Positions 7,801 to 16,001 of a DNA stretch of 64,000 nt are shown piece by piece (positions within the stretch are counted from its first letter, which is position 1; each line of letters begins with the position of its first letter). The notes beneath the pieces are model-generated. The model made no database searches, was not told where the DNA came from, and worked only from the letters and a program-made list of their open reading frames with translations. Made by a program: the position numbers and the translations under genes. Origin of the DNA: Pseudomonas flexibilis (GTDB lineage Bacteria; Pseudomonadota; Gammaproteobacteria; Pseudomonadales; Pseudomonadaceae); assembly GCF_000802425.1 (NCBI RefSeq), contig NZ_JRUD01000003.1, positions 202,828-266,827 on the forward strand. The letters are read 5' to 3'.

Positions 7801-9117
7801 ATGCGCACTGTGTCTAACACCCTTATCGAGCTGAGCCGGCGCCCCTTCGTGCGCAATGTGTTGGCTGTGGTCACCGGGACCGCAACTGCCCAGGCGATCA
7901 CCATCGCCTTTGCGCCGGTGATCACCCGCCTGTACGGGCCCGAGTCATTTGGGCAGCTGGGGGCGTTCATGGCTCTCCTGAATGTTCTGGCCCCGATAGC
8001 CGCACTCACCTATCCCATTGCGATTGTGCTCCCCAAGAAGGATGAGGACGCGCTGGCGATTGCCAAGTTGTCGGTATTGCTGGCCTTGAGCGTCACGGTG
8101 CTGGTTGCGCTCGCCTTGTTTTTCTCGGCGGAGCAACTGGCCGGGTCACTCGGCTTGCAGGCCATCGCCGATTTCCTGATGTTGATTCCCGTGGCCATGT
8201 TCTTCGCCGCCTGCATGCAGGTGGCTGAGCAATGGCTTATTCGCAAGGGCAAGTTCTCGGTCACGGCGCGTGTGGCGATCATTCAGTCACTACTGCTGAA
8301 TGTGGGTAAGGCGGGCCTCGGCGTTTTCTACGCAGGGGCCGGTGTGCTGGTGGGCCTGGCCGTCGCGGGGCGCGTGCTGCATGCCGCGATGCTCGCAGCC
8401 GGGGCGGGGCTGTTCTCGGGCCGTTCAGGCGGCAGAACAACACTGACGGAGCTGTTGGGCTGCGCTCGTATCCATGCCGACTTTCCATTGTTCCGAGCGC
8501 CGCAAGTCCTGCTGAACGCGCTGTCGCAAAGTTTGCCCATCGTGCTGCTGGCCAGCCTGTTCGGACCGGCGTCGGCGGGTTTCTACACCTTGGCCAGAAC
8601 CGTCATGGCGGTACCTTCCATGCTGATTGGCAAATCGGTCAGCGATGTCTTCTATCCGAAGTTCACCGAGGCCGCCCATGCGGGCAAGCCGCTTGCGGGG
8701 CTGATATACAAGGCAACCGCAGCGCTGGCTGTGGTCGGGGTCTGTCCTTTCCTGCTGGTGGTGTTGCTGGGTCCCTGGTTGTTCGCACTGGTGTTTGGCA
8801 GCGAATGGCGGGTTGCTGGGGAGTACGGCCAATGGCTGGCTTGCTGGCTGTTCTTTGGATTCATCAATCGGCCCAGTGTCGCGGCCATCGCGGCGTTGTC
8901 GTTGCAGAAATCTTTCCTGCTCTATGAGATCGCGCTCGTGGTCATTCGGGTCGTGGCGATCTATGTCGGCTTCTTCGTGTTTGAGAGCGACCGGGTTGCT
9001 GTGGCTGCCTTCAGCCTGGCAGGGGCGATCATGAACGTGCTGCTGATCAGCGCCACGATCATGGCCTGCTCCAGGAAATCCGCAGCCGGCGGACTCGTGC
9101 AAGGTGCAACGGGATGA
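7801..9117 (+). CDS. Wzx-like oligosaccharide flippase
   Basis: This 438-residue polytopic membrane protein has about 12 hydrophobic segments and belongs to the MATE/MVF polysaccharide exporter superfamily. The N-terminus (RNVLAVVTGTATAQAITIAF, then PVITRLYGPESFGQ) is typical: the sequence RLYGPExFG is a hallmark of O-antigen and exopolysaccharide flippases. Such proteins move lipid-linked sugar units across the inner membrane. It overlaps the next gene by four bases (ATGA), so the three genes to 11005 form one transcription unit. The substrate cannot be read from sequence. Confidence 0.8.
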   Translation: MRTVSNTLIELSRRPFVRNVLAVVTGTATAQAITIAFAPVITRLYGPESFGQLGAFMALLNVLAPIAALTYPIAIVLPKKDEDALAIAKLSVLLALSVTVLVALALFFSAEQLAGSLGLQAIADFLMLIPVAMFFAACMQVAEQWLIRKGKFSVTARVAIIQSLLLNVGKAGLGVFYAGAGVLVGLAVAGRVLHAAMLAAGAGLFSGRSGGRTTLTELLGCARIHADFPLFRAPQVLLNALSQSLPIVLLASLFGPASAGFYTLARTVMAVPSMLIGKSVSDVFYPKFTEAAHAGKPLAGLIYKATAALAVVGVCPFLLVVLLGPWLFALVFGSEWRVAGEYGQWLACWLFFGFINRPSVAAIAALSLQKSFLLYEIALVVIRVVAIYVGFFVFESDRVAVAAFSLAGAIMNVLLISATIMACSRKSAAGGLVQGATG

Positions 9118-10058
9118 TGGGTCGACTGCTGAACAGGCTTATCGAGCATTCGCCGGATTGCATTTTCTATCGCGCCCGCTATTGGCAGCACCACGGGCGC
9201 TTGTGTGATTTTCAAAATCCTCGATATTTCTCCGAAAAGATATTCCACAGGATGCGCTATCCGCACCCTGCCTATTCTTATCTGGCGGACAAGTTTGCGG
9301 TGAGGAATTATCTCGCTGCGACGGTGGGCGAGCAGTATCTGGTGCCGGTATATCTCGTTTGCGAAGACGTTTGCGCCGAAACGTTCGAAGGATTGCCAAC
9401 GGCATTTGTCATGAAGGCCAATCACAGTGCTGGCCAGGTGAAAATCGTTCATTGCAAGGACCAGGAAAATCCGGAGACGCTGGCCCGTCTGGCCAGGCAT
9501 TGGCTCGCCTCGGACTTTTCGACGCGCTACCGAGAAAAGCATTACAGAGACATCAAGCCAGCGATTCTCTTTGAACAGCCGCTGCTCACCGACGGCCAAC
9601 CGCCGGACGACTACAAATTCAATGTTTTCAATCCGGGTGACGGGGCTGAGCCTTTTGTTTTCATACAGCATATACACGGGCGTTTGGCAAATCCCACGCA
9701 AGGCCTCTATCTGGAGGACTGGAGCGTGGCCTCGTTTCTGCGCAGGGGTAAAAATGCCAGCGCCGAACCCGTTGCCAGGCCTCCATGGCTCGAGGAAATG
9801 TTGCGTATTGCAAAGCACCTCGCGGCTCCCTTTGGCTATCTGCGGGTCGATTTCTATATTCATCAAGGGAGGGTTTACATCGGCGAGCTCACTTTCACCC
9901 CAGCCGCGGGCTCGTATCGCTTTGAACCGGCGGAATGGGATGAGTGGCTGGGTAGGCAGTTTGGATGGCCGGAAAAACCCAGGCTGCCGCCTTTGCATCA
10001 AGGGACCGCGCTCCGGGACGAGTGTTCATGTGAATGTCGAATAAAAATAAGCCCATGA
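9114..10058 (+). CDS. ATP-grasp (TupA-like) polysaccharide enzyme
   Basis: The 314-residue protein matches the TupA-like ATP-grasp family of polysaccharide clusters, which probably add amino-acid or polyglutamate-type substituents to sugars. Supporting segments are the N-terminal NPRYFSEKIFHRMRY, the nucleotide-binding AFVMKANHSAGQV, the DYKFNVF strand, and the C-terminal FGYLRVDFYIHQGRVYIGEL, which carries the metal-binding acidic residues. It starts four bases inside the flippase gene and its end overlaps the next gene by 25 bases, indicating translational coupling. The assignment to the family is firm; the reaction is inferred. Confidence 0.7.
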   Translation: MMGRLLNRLIEHSPDCIFYRARYWQHHGRLCDFQNPRYFSEKIFHRMRYPHPAYSYLADKFAVRNYLAATVGEQYLVPVYLVCEDVCAETFEGLPTAFVMKANHSAGQVKIVHCKDQENPETLARLARHWLASDFSTRYREKHYRDIKPAILFEQPLLTDGQPPDDYKFNVFNPGDGAEPFVFIQHIHGRLANPTQGLYLEDWSVASFLRRGKNASAEPVARPPWLEEMLRIAKHLAAPFGYLRVDFYIHQGRVYIGELTFTPAAGSYRFEPAEWDEWLGRQFGWPEKPRLPPLHQGTALRDECSCECRIKISP

Positions 10059-11005
10059 AAGATCCTCTGGTTTCGATTTTGATCCCGGCATTCAATGCGG
10101 AGCGATATGTTTCCCCCTGTGTGGAAAGTGTGCTCTCGCAGGAATATGGAAAACTCGAAGTCATCGTGGTGGACGATGGATCCAGCGACGGAACTCTGGA
10201 AGCGCTTTCCAAATATAAGAATATAAAAGTTATCACGCAGTCTAACCAGGGCGCTTGCGCTGCACGCAACCAGGCACTGGGCGCGGCAAGGGGGACGTAT
10301 ATAAAGTTTCTGGATGCAGACGATTTTCTGCATCCAGGCGCTATACGCTCACAAGTGGATGCGATCCAGCGGCTGAATTCAATTTCCATCGTGTATGGTG
10401 ACTACAGCATCCTGCGAGAAGGCGCAGTAAAAACTGTCAGCAATGTTGTCATACAGCAAGACAGCGAGCAGTTGGCGCAGTTGGTCATGGCCAATCTCAT
10501 GACGTCTACACCGCTGCATAGAAAAAACCTGCTGGATAAGGTTGGCGGATTCGATGTCAGGTTCAAGAGTGGCCAGGAATGGAATCTGCACGTCCGTCTT
10601 GCTGCCTTGGGCACCCAGTTCGTCTATCACCCCCAGGAAATATATATGCACCGTGTGCATTTCTCGGAAGATCGCATCAGTATCAAAAGGAGAAAGTCCC
10701 CCAGTCGCCTGGAATATGAAAAGCAGAAGATGCTGATGACGCTGCATTCGGTAGAGCAACATGCCTCGGCAAAAAGCCGTGCGGCGTTTGCTGCACGCCT
10801 GTGGGATATAGGCCGTGAGGCCCTGCGGGAAGGGCGGGAAGACTTGGCGAGCGAGTGTTTCGATCTGGCCAGGCAACTGTCGATAAGCGACCTGAAACTG
10901 TTCTGGCCGACCTTGTATAAAATCAATCACCGCCTGTTTGGTGTCAGGGGCGCCGAGAAACTCAGCCAGCTCACCCTGCGCTTCAAAAAAAGCCTGTTCT
11001 ATTGA
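10034..11005 (+). CDS. Family 2 glycosyltransferase
   Basis: The 323-residue GT-A fold enzyme opens with VSILIPAFNAERYV, followed by VVDDGSSDGT (DDGSSDG at 47-53) and the metal-binding FLDADDF (94-97). There is a later GQEWNLHVRLA segment. It would transfer a nucleotide-sugar residue to the lipid-linked glycan handled by the upstream flippase. No C-terminal membrane anchor is evident. An alternative start is the ATG at codon 8, which would shorten the overlap with the ATP-grasp gene. Its AT-richer 5' third suggests the block was acquired. The 259 bases after it hold no gene, only a short GGTTCCTTCGGAAGAACC dyad. Confidence 0.85.
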   Translation: MSNKNKPMKDPLVSILIPAFNAERYVSPCVESVLSQEYGKLEVIVVDDGSSDGTLEALSKYKNIKVITQSNQGACAARNQALGAARGTYIKFLDADDFLHPGAIRSQVDAIQRLNSISIVYGDYSILREGAVKTVSNVVIQQDSEQLAQLVMANLMTSTPLHRKNLLDKVGGFDVRFKSGQEWNLHVRLAALGTQFVYHPQEIYMHRVHFSEDRISIKRRKSPSRLEYEKQKMLMTLHSVEQHASAKSRAAFAARLWDIGREALREGREDLASECFDLARQLSISDLKLFWPTLYKINHRLFGVRGAEKLSQLTLRFKKSLFY

Positions 11006-11264
11006 GTCAGGGGGAATGCCGGACAACTGATATTAGGCGCCCGACATTTGGCCGGGGCTGGGAACATGCTGGGCGAGCTGGTTCCTTCGGAAGAACCTGC
11101 TCATTTCGCTAAGAGCGCTGCTCCCCCACTGAAACGGACGACCGGCCTGTCGCGGCGCTGCCTCGCGGCGCGACCTCCGCCATTCGTCGCGCTAGGCGCT
11201 GGGAAGTGCCCAAGGCACACTGGATGGCAGCTTTTTCCCATCCGTTGTCGTTATTGGAGCACGC

Positions 11265-11636
11265 ATGAAATCCGCACCCAAGGTCACCGCCGTCCGCTTC
11301 ACCAGTGCCGCTTATAAAGGGTCACTGATGGCCTTTCTGGGCGTGCTGTTTCTGCTCAACTCCCTGGCGTTGCTGGTTGGCGTGATGAGTTCTCTGGTGC
11401 CGGTGATCGTTCAGGGCGCATTGCTGTGGCTGATCGTCGGCAACCACCGCAAGGTTCGTCTGTTGGTGCAGGTATGGTGCGCCGTGCTGGTGATCTCCGG
11501 GCTTTACGGTGTGGTGTCCCGGCTGCTGGCGCCCGAGTTCAACGGCGTCGCGATGGGCAAGGATTTCCTGGTGGGAGTGTTTGCCGCCTACTTCCTGGTT
11601 TATGCGAGCCGGTACATCGAGGATGTCGCGCAGTAG
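11265..11636 (+). CDS. Small hypothetical membrane protein
   Basis: This 123-residue protein has four hydrophobic segments (about 19-42, 43-62, 69-88 and 97-115) and a basic N-terminus, so it should insert in the inner membrane. I do not recognise a named family. The ATG is preceded by GGAGCACGC, an adequate ribosome site. It ends 18 bases before the GFA-fold gene and may be co-transcribed with it, but nothing links the functions. Confidence 0.6.
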   Translation: MKSAPKVTAVRFTSAAYKGSLMAFLGVLFLLNSLALLVGVMSSLVPVIVQGALLWLIVGNHRKVRLLVQVWCAVLVISGLYGVVSRLLAPEFNGVAMGKDFLVGVFAAYFLVYASRYIEDVAQ

Positions 11637-11654
11637 CGCGACCAGGAGGACCGA

Positions 11655-12053
11655 ATGAGGGGCGGTTGTCTATGCGGTGCAATCGAGTACGAAGTCGATC
11701 AGTTGGACAAGCCGATCATGCACTGCCACTGCCGAACGTGTCGCAAGGCGCATGCGGCACGGTTTGTATCGACCGCAGGAGTGAATCGTGAGCACTTTCG
11801 CTGGACGAAGGGCGAGGACGCGTTGAAGGCCTATGAGTCATCGCCTGGCAAGCTCCGGCATTTCTGCTCGAACTGTGGGACCCATCTGGTGGCCGAGCGC
11901 CCAGGTCAGGCACAGGTGATTCTCCGGGTGGCCACCCTGGATGAAGATCCCGGTCTGCGTCCGCTGGCGCATATCTGGTGCTCGCATGGCGTGCCCTGGT
12001 TGCAGGATGTCGATGAGGTAGCTGTCCATGAAGCTTGGCAACCCGGCCGTTAG
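11655..12053 (+). CDS. GFA family zinc-binding protein
   Basis: The 132-residue protein has the complete GFA/CENP-V fold signature: GGCLCGAIEYEV near the N-terminus, HCHCRTCRKAH at about 24-34, and HFCSNCGTHL at about 71-80. These cysteines bind structural and catalytic zinc. The family was named for glutathione-dependent formaldehyde-activating enzyme, but most members have no proven substrate. Length is normal for the family. The ribosome site AGGAGG ends four bases before the ATG. Confidence 0.85.
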   Translation: MRGGCLCGAIEYEVDQLDKPIMHCHCRTCRKAHAARFVSTAGVNREHFRWTKGEDALKAYESSPGKLRHFCSNCGTHLVAERPGQAQVILRVATLDEDPGLRPLAHIWCSHGVPWLQDVDEVAVHEAWQPGR

Positions 12054-12153
12054 CGGCGGCACCACCTGACGCCAGCGAGTTCCGCGCCGGTACCAGCGCC
12101 GGCGGTCCCGGCAGCGCCTGAACGGCTGCGGTGCTGCGCCTCGCCGGGCTGTC

Positions 12154-12182
12154 TTGGCATGTGTGATACGGGCTCCTAGAAT
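12154..12182 (+). promoter_or_regulatory. Sigma-70-type promoter before ABC-F gene
   Basis: TTGGCA (12154-12159) and TAGAAT (12177-12182) are separated by exactly 17 bases. Both hexamers differ from consensus at one position. Transcription would start near 12190, leaving a leader of about 95 bases before the ABC-F ATG at 12287. The leader contains a GCCGTC/GACGGC dyad. Confidence 0.6.
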
Positions 12183-12286
12183 CTCGCCACATTCACTCTT
12201 CGAGGTATTGCTCCCATGCGCCATTGATGCCGCCGTCGACAGGACGGCCGTTGAACCGCCCCGTTCCTGGCATCTCCGGAGGTCGC

Positions 12287-13897
12287 ATGACGAGTCCCTT
12301 TCTTGCGCTGGAAAGCGTTTCCCACGTTCTGCCGGACGGCAGAACGCTCTTCTCCAATCTGTGCGAACAGTTCGACGCCCGCCCGACGGGGTTGGTCGGA
12401 CGCAATGGCGTGGGCAAGACGGTCCTGGCGCGCATCCTGGCCGGCCAGTTGCAGCCCAGCGCCGGGCGCTGTGTGGCTTCCGGTCGCGTGCATTATCTGG
12501 CTCAGCAGGTGGCGGCACCGGAGGCCACGGTGGCCGATCTGGTCGGTATGCGGGAAACACTGGAGGCCCTGGCGCGCATCGAGACGGGCAGTTGCGCGGC
12601 CGAGGATTTCGAGGCGGTGGGCGAGCGCTGGGATGTGCGTGAGCGATTGCGGCACGAGCTGGAGCGCAATGGCCTCGGCTATCTGGACGCTGCGACGCCC
12701 GCCACCGCGCTCAGCGGCGGCGAGGCCATGCGCGTCGCGCTGATCGGTGCGCTGCTCTCGGAGGCGGACTTCCTGATCCTCGACGAGCCCAGCAACCACC
12801 TGGATCGGCCAAACCGGCAGGCGCTGATCGGGCAGTTGCAGCGCTGGTCGCGCGGTTTGCTGGTGGTCAGCCATGACCGGGAGCTGCTGAACGCGATGCA
12901 GCACATCGTGGAGCTGTCAGCGCTAGGCCTGCGCAGCTACGGCGGCAACTACGACTTCTACGCCCAGGCCAAGGCCCGGGAGCGCCAGAGCGCAATTGAA
13001 AGCCTTGAGCAGGCCAAGACGCAGCGCCGCCGTGAGGAACAGACCTTGCGCGAACAGCGCGAACGCCAGGAACGCCGTCAGGCTCGCGGCAACCGGCAGG
13101 GCAGGGAAGCCAACCAGGCGAAGATCCTGCTGGATCGCCAGAAGGAACGCAGCGAAGCGTCGGCGGGCAAGCTGCGCCAGCAGCAGGCGGCCGCCCGAGA
13201 ACAGCTTGCCCAGCGTGTGCGCGAGGCCGCGCGGCAGGTGGAGGACGAGACGGTCGTCGTGCTGCATGCCGTGCCGGTCCCCCAGGCGGCGCAACGGCGG
13301 GTGGCGGAGTTGGATACGGTAACGCTGCCGTTCGTTGCGGCCGCCACCCGTCACATCAGCCTGACGATCACCGGACTGCAGCGGATCGGTGTGTTGGGGC
13401 CCAACGGTTGTGGCAAGTCCACGCTGCTCAAGGTACTCGCCGGGCAGCTCGAACCCCTGGCAGGAAGCTGCAAGATCGCGGCGCAGAGGGTTTATCTGGA
13501 TCAGCGGCTGGCCACCCTCGACCCGCAACGCCCGGTGCTCGATCAGCTGCGTTCGGCCAACCGCGTGGCCAGCGAAAGCGCACTGCGCATGTGGCTGGCG
13601 CAGCTTGGCCTGGATGCGCAGCGGGTGACGATGCCCAGCGGGACGCTCAGCGGCGGGGAACGCCTGAAGGCGGCGTTGGCCTGCGCGTTGTACGCCGAAC
13701 CGGCGGCGCAGCTGCTGCTGCTCGATGAGCCGAGCAACCATCTGGACCTGGCCTCGACGCAGGCGCTGGAAGCCATGCTGCGCGGCTACGCCGGTGCGCT
13801 GCTGGTCGTTTCCCACGATGAGGTTTTCCTGGAAGGGCTGGCGCTGACCCATCGCCTGGAAGCCACCGAGCAGGGCTGGGTGCTGGGGTTCTGGTGA
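12287..13897 (+). CDS. ABC-F family ATPase
   Basis: The 536-residue soluble protein has two ABC cassettes and no membrane segments, which is the ABC-F layout. These proteins act on ribosomes in translation rescue or antibiotic protection. Cassette one has GRNGVGKT (38-45), LSGGE and ILDEPSNHLD. A highly charged Arg/Gln/Glu linker follows, then GPNGCGKS, LSGGE and LLLDEPSNHLD. The start with GGAGG five bases upstream is preferred over an in-frame ATG at 12224. A strong promoter and leader precede it. The short linker and GC-rich host-like composition suggest a native member (Uup/YheS-type relatives) rather than a transferred resistance gene. Confidence 0.85.
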   Translation: MTSPFLALESVSHVLPDGRTLFSNLCEQFDARPTGLVGRNGVGKTVLARILAGQLQPSAGRCVASGRVHYLAQQVAAPEATVADLVGMRETLEALARIETGSCAAEDFEAVGERWDVRERLRHELERNGLGYLDAATPATALSGGEAMRVALIGALLSEADFLILDEPSNHLDRPNRQALIGQLQRWSRGLLVVSHDRELLNAMQHIVELSALGLRSYGGNYDFYAQAKARERQSAIESLEQAKTQRRREEQTLREQRERQERRQARGNRQGREANQAKILLDRQKERSEASAGKLRQQQAAAREQLAQRVREAARQVEDETVVVLHAVPVPQAAQRRVAELDTVTLPFVAAATRHISLTITGLQRIGVLGPNGCGKSTLLKVLAGQLEPLAGSCKIAAQRVYLDQRLATLDPQRPVLDQLRSANRVASESALRMWLAQLGLDAQRVTMPSGTLSGGERLKAALACALYAEPAAQLLLLDEPSNHLDLASTQALEAMLRGYAGALLVVSHDEVFLEGLALTHRLEATEQGWVLGFW

Positions 13898-13977
13898 AGC
13901 GGAGCCGGGGAGGTTACCGCTGCGTAAACCGCATAAGCTAGCTGCCTCCCTTTGCATCAGCGCATACGAGACCCAGC

Positions 13978-14418
13978 ATGCACATCATCAGCGTCACCCC
14001 AAACGAAGTGGGGCTTGTGGCCCCGTTGTTCGACCAGTACCGGGTCTTCTACCGGCAGCCCAGCGATCCGGCGCTGGCCCAGGCCTTCATCGCCGAGCGG
14101 GTGGCCAACCGCGAGTCGGTAATCTTCCTCGCCCTGCAAGACGGCGAGCCCGTGGGCTTCACCCAACTGTACCCGAGCTTCTCGTCGGTCTCGGCGCGGC
14201 GCACCTGGATTCTCAACGACCTGTACGTGGTTCCGTCCTGCCGCGGGCAGGGAGTGGGCAGCGCATTGCTGGAACGGGCCAGGGCCCATGCGCAGGCGAC
14301 CGGCGCCAAGGGCCTCGGTTTGCAGACGGCAGTGGACAACCTCAACGCCCAGCGGCTGTACGAGGCGCTGGGTTATCGGCGGGAGGAGGGGTTCTACAGC
14401 TATTTTCTTGCCGTGTAA
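13978..14418 (+). CDS. GNAT family N-acetyltransferase
   Basis: The 146-residue GNAT protein has the acetyl-CoA pyrophosphate loop RGQGVGSA (residues 89-97), preceded by the strand WILNDLYVVP. It ends with the typical NLNAQRLYEALGYRREEGFYSYFL segment that closes the fold. Substrate is unknown; members with this ending often acetylate small amines or protein N-termini. It lies 80 bases after the ABC-F gene on the same strand. Confidence 0.85.
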   Translation: MHIISVTPNEVGLVAPLFDQYRVFYRQPSDPALAQAFIAERVANRESVIFLALQDGEPVGFTQLYPSFSSVSARRTWILNDLYVVPSCRGQGVGSALLERARAHAQATGAKGLGLQTAVDNLNAQRLYEALGYRREEGFYSYFLAV

Positions 14419-14444
14419 GCCGGCCAGGCTGCGCGGCCAATCCG

Positions 14445-14984
14445 CTATGCCCCCTCCGCCCCGCGCTTGCGGAAGAACAGCGTGATCTGCCCGACCTCGA
14501 CGCCGAACTTGGTCATGAACGAGCGATTGGCCAGGGTGTGTTCGTCGATCAGGTACATCCAGTCGTCCAGCTTCACGTCGTAGACGCTGTCGCCCACCGG
14601 CAGGCGCAGGGTGTAGCGCAGGCGCAGGGCGTTGCCGGCGACCTGCAGGTGGCCTTCGCCGACCACGTCGTGGGCGGTGCCGCGCCAGTGATCGGGGCCG
14701 TCCGGGGTGAAGGTCCACACGCGGCGGTCGGTGCTGCCGTCGCTGAAGGTGAAGTCCTCTTCGAGGATCAGCTGCTCGCCGCGCGAGTAGCCGTTGATCG
14801 CCACGCTGAAACGCTTGACCACCTCGCCCGAGCGTTTCTGGAACATGCCCCAGGCGTCCACCCGGCCGGTGAAGTACTGGCGCAGGTCGAGGGGCGGGGT
14901 CTGGTCGCGGTAGTGGTCCACCTCCACGGCGCAGCCGGCCAGGGCGACGGCAAGGGACAACAGCAGGGCAAGGCGCTTGAACAT
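14445..14984 (-). CDS. DUF3833 lipoprotein
   Basis: The 179-residue protein begins with a lipoprotein signal (lipobox LAGC, Cys18) and matches the DUF3833 family (PPLDLRQYFTGRVDAWGMFQ, then TLRLPVGDSVYDVKLDDWMYLID). It should be anchored in the outer or inner membrane facing the periplasm. Its function is unknown. It is 12 bases downstream of a chalcone-isomerase-like gene on the same strand. In many gammaproteobacteria these two families sit together with cyclopropane-fatty-acid synthase and DUF1365 genes, but those are absent here. Confidence 0.8.
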   Translation of the reverse strand: MFKRLALLLSLAVALAGCAVEVDHYRDQTPPLDLRQYFTGRVDAWGMFQKRSGEVVKRFSVAINGYSRGEQLILEEDFTFSDGSTDRRVWTFTPDGPDHWRGTAHDVVGEGHLQVAGNALRLRYTLRLPVGDSVYDVKLDDWMYLIDEHTLANRSFMTKFGVEVGQITLFFRKRGAEGA

Positions 14985-14996
14985 GGCGGTCTCCGG

Positions 14997-15539
14997 TCAG
15001 GGGCGGGCGTCGCCCAGCAGGCGGGCGCGCAGTTCGGGGTTGCGGGTGCGCGGGTCGAGCCAGATGGCGAAGAACGCGCGGGCGAATTCCGGGTCGGCGA
15101 TCTCGTGCTGCAGGCGTGTGCCGGCATAGAAGCGCGCGCCCTGGTCCGGCAGGTGTACGCCGATGATGCGCTCGCCGGGCTGCACATCGACGAACGCCCG
15201 CCGCATCTGCGCCCGCCAGCGCTGCAGCTGGGCGGCATTGATGGCATCGCCATTCAGGCGACGGATTTCCTTGAGGCTGGCCTCGACCAGGTCGTCGCGC
15301 TCGATGCTGCGGTGATAGGTGAGTTCCAGGGCGAACGGCGCATCGGCGCGAAACGGCTCGGTGGGACTCCACAGCCGCGCGGTGTAGATGCGGAAGCCGA
15401 ACAGTCGCAGGTCGCCACCGCCGATCAGACGCGCCTCGGGCAAGGCGTCCTGCCAGCTGGCCTGTGCGGCGCCGGCGAGCAGCAGCAGGCTGAGCGCACA
15501 GGAATGGGCGATGTGGCGCAGTGCAGAGAGCGTGATCAT
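14997..15539 (-). CDS. Chalcone isomerase-like periplasmic protein
   Basis: The 180-residue protein starts with a signal peptide ending near AGAAQA (about 28). The body carries the chalcone-isomerase-like fold seen in bacterial proteins (LIGGGDLRLFGFRIYTARLW; ALELTYHRSIERDDLVEASLKEI). Members probably bind fatty-acid-like ligands; enzymatic activity is unproven. ATG 15539 is chosen because it leads straight into the signal peptide. The frame is open far upstream, but only as antisense of the receptor gene. It forms a pair with the DUF3833 gene. Confidence 0.75.
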   Translation of the reverse strand: MITLSALRHIAHSCALSLLLLAGAAQASWQDALPEARLIGGGDLRLFGFRIYTARLWSPTEPFRADAPFALELTYHRSIERDDLVEASLKEIRRLNGDAINAAQLQRWRAQMRRAFVDVQPGERIIGVHLPDQGARFYAGTRLQHEIADPEFARAFFAIWLDPRTRNPELRARLLGDARP

Positions 15540-15681
15540 CTTGGGAGCCCGCAGCAGTCGATACCTGCCCATAAATCTATACGAGTACTTAAAAATGTAC
15601 AGGTTTTGCGATGACCAGCAGGCGATGAACGGCTGTGCGCATTGACGCTGCCGTCCGGGATCACTACCCTGCGCGCCAGCT

Positions 15682-15880
15682 TCAGGTGCCCCCGTTCGCG
15701 GGGGTGAAACAGGGAAGCCGGTGCGCCACGCTCTGACCGTGGCAATTCCGGCGCTGCCCCCGCAACGGTAGGCGAGTCTGGAAACCGCAGTTGGCCACTG
15801 TGCTCCGGCATGGGAAGGCGCGGTATTCGGGAACCCCCACGGGTTCCGCTCGCAAGCCCGGAGACCGGCCTGGCGCATTT
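15682..15880 (+). promoter_or_regulatory. Cobalamin (B12) riboswitch
   Basis: The leader matches the AdoCbl aptamer. A P1/P2 start is followed by GGGTGAAACAGGGAAGCCGG, then GCTGCCCCCGCAACGGTA, and the terminal CAAGCCCGGAGACCGGCC B12-box region. It lies about 120 bases before the TonB-dependent receptor, so B12 binding should shut down the receptor and the downstream cob genes. The intergenic stretch from 15540 to 15681 has no gene. Confidence 0.95.
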
Positions 15881-16001
15881 CCACGGCAGTGCGGCGGGCG
15901 CTGGGCTGATGGGCGTGCCCTGGCGCGCGTCCGCATCTTTCGTTCTCCGTCTGTGGTCGTCGACCTTGAGTCGTGCGGGTAGGCACGACGGAGTTCATCC
16001 C

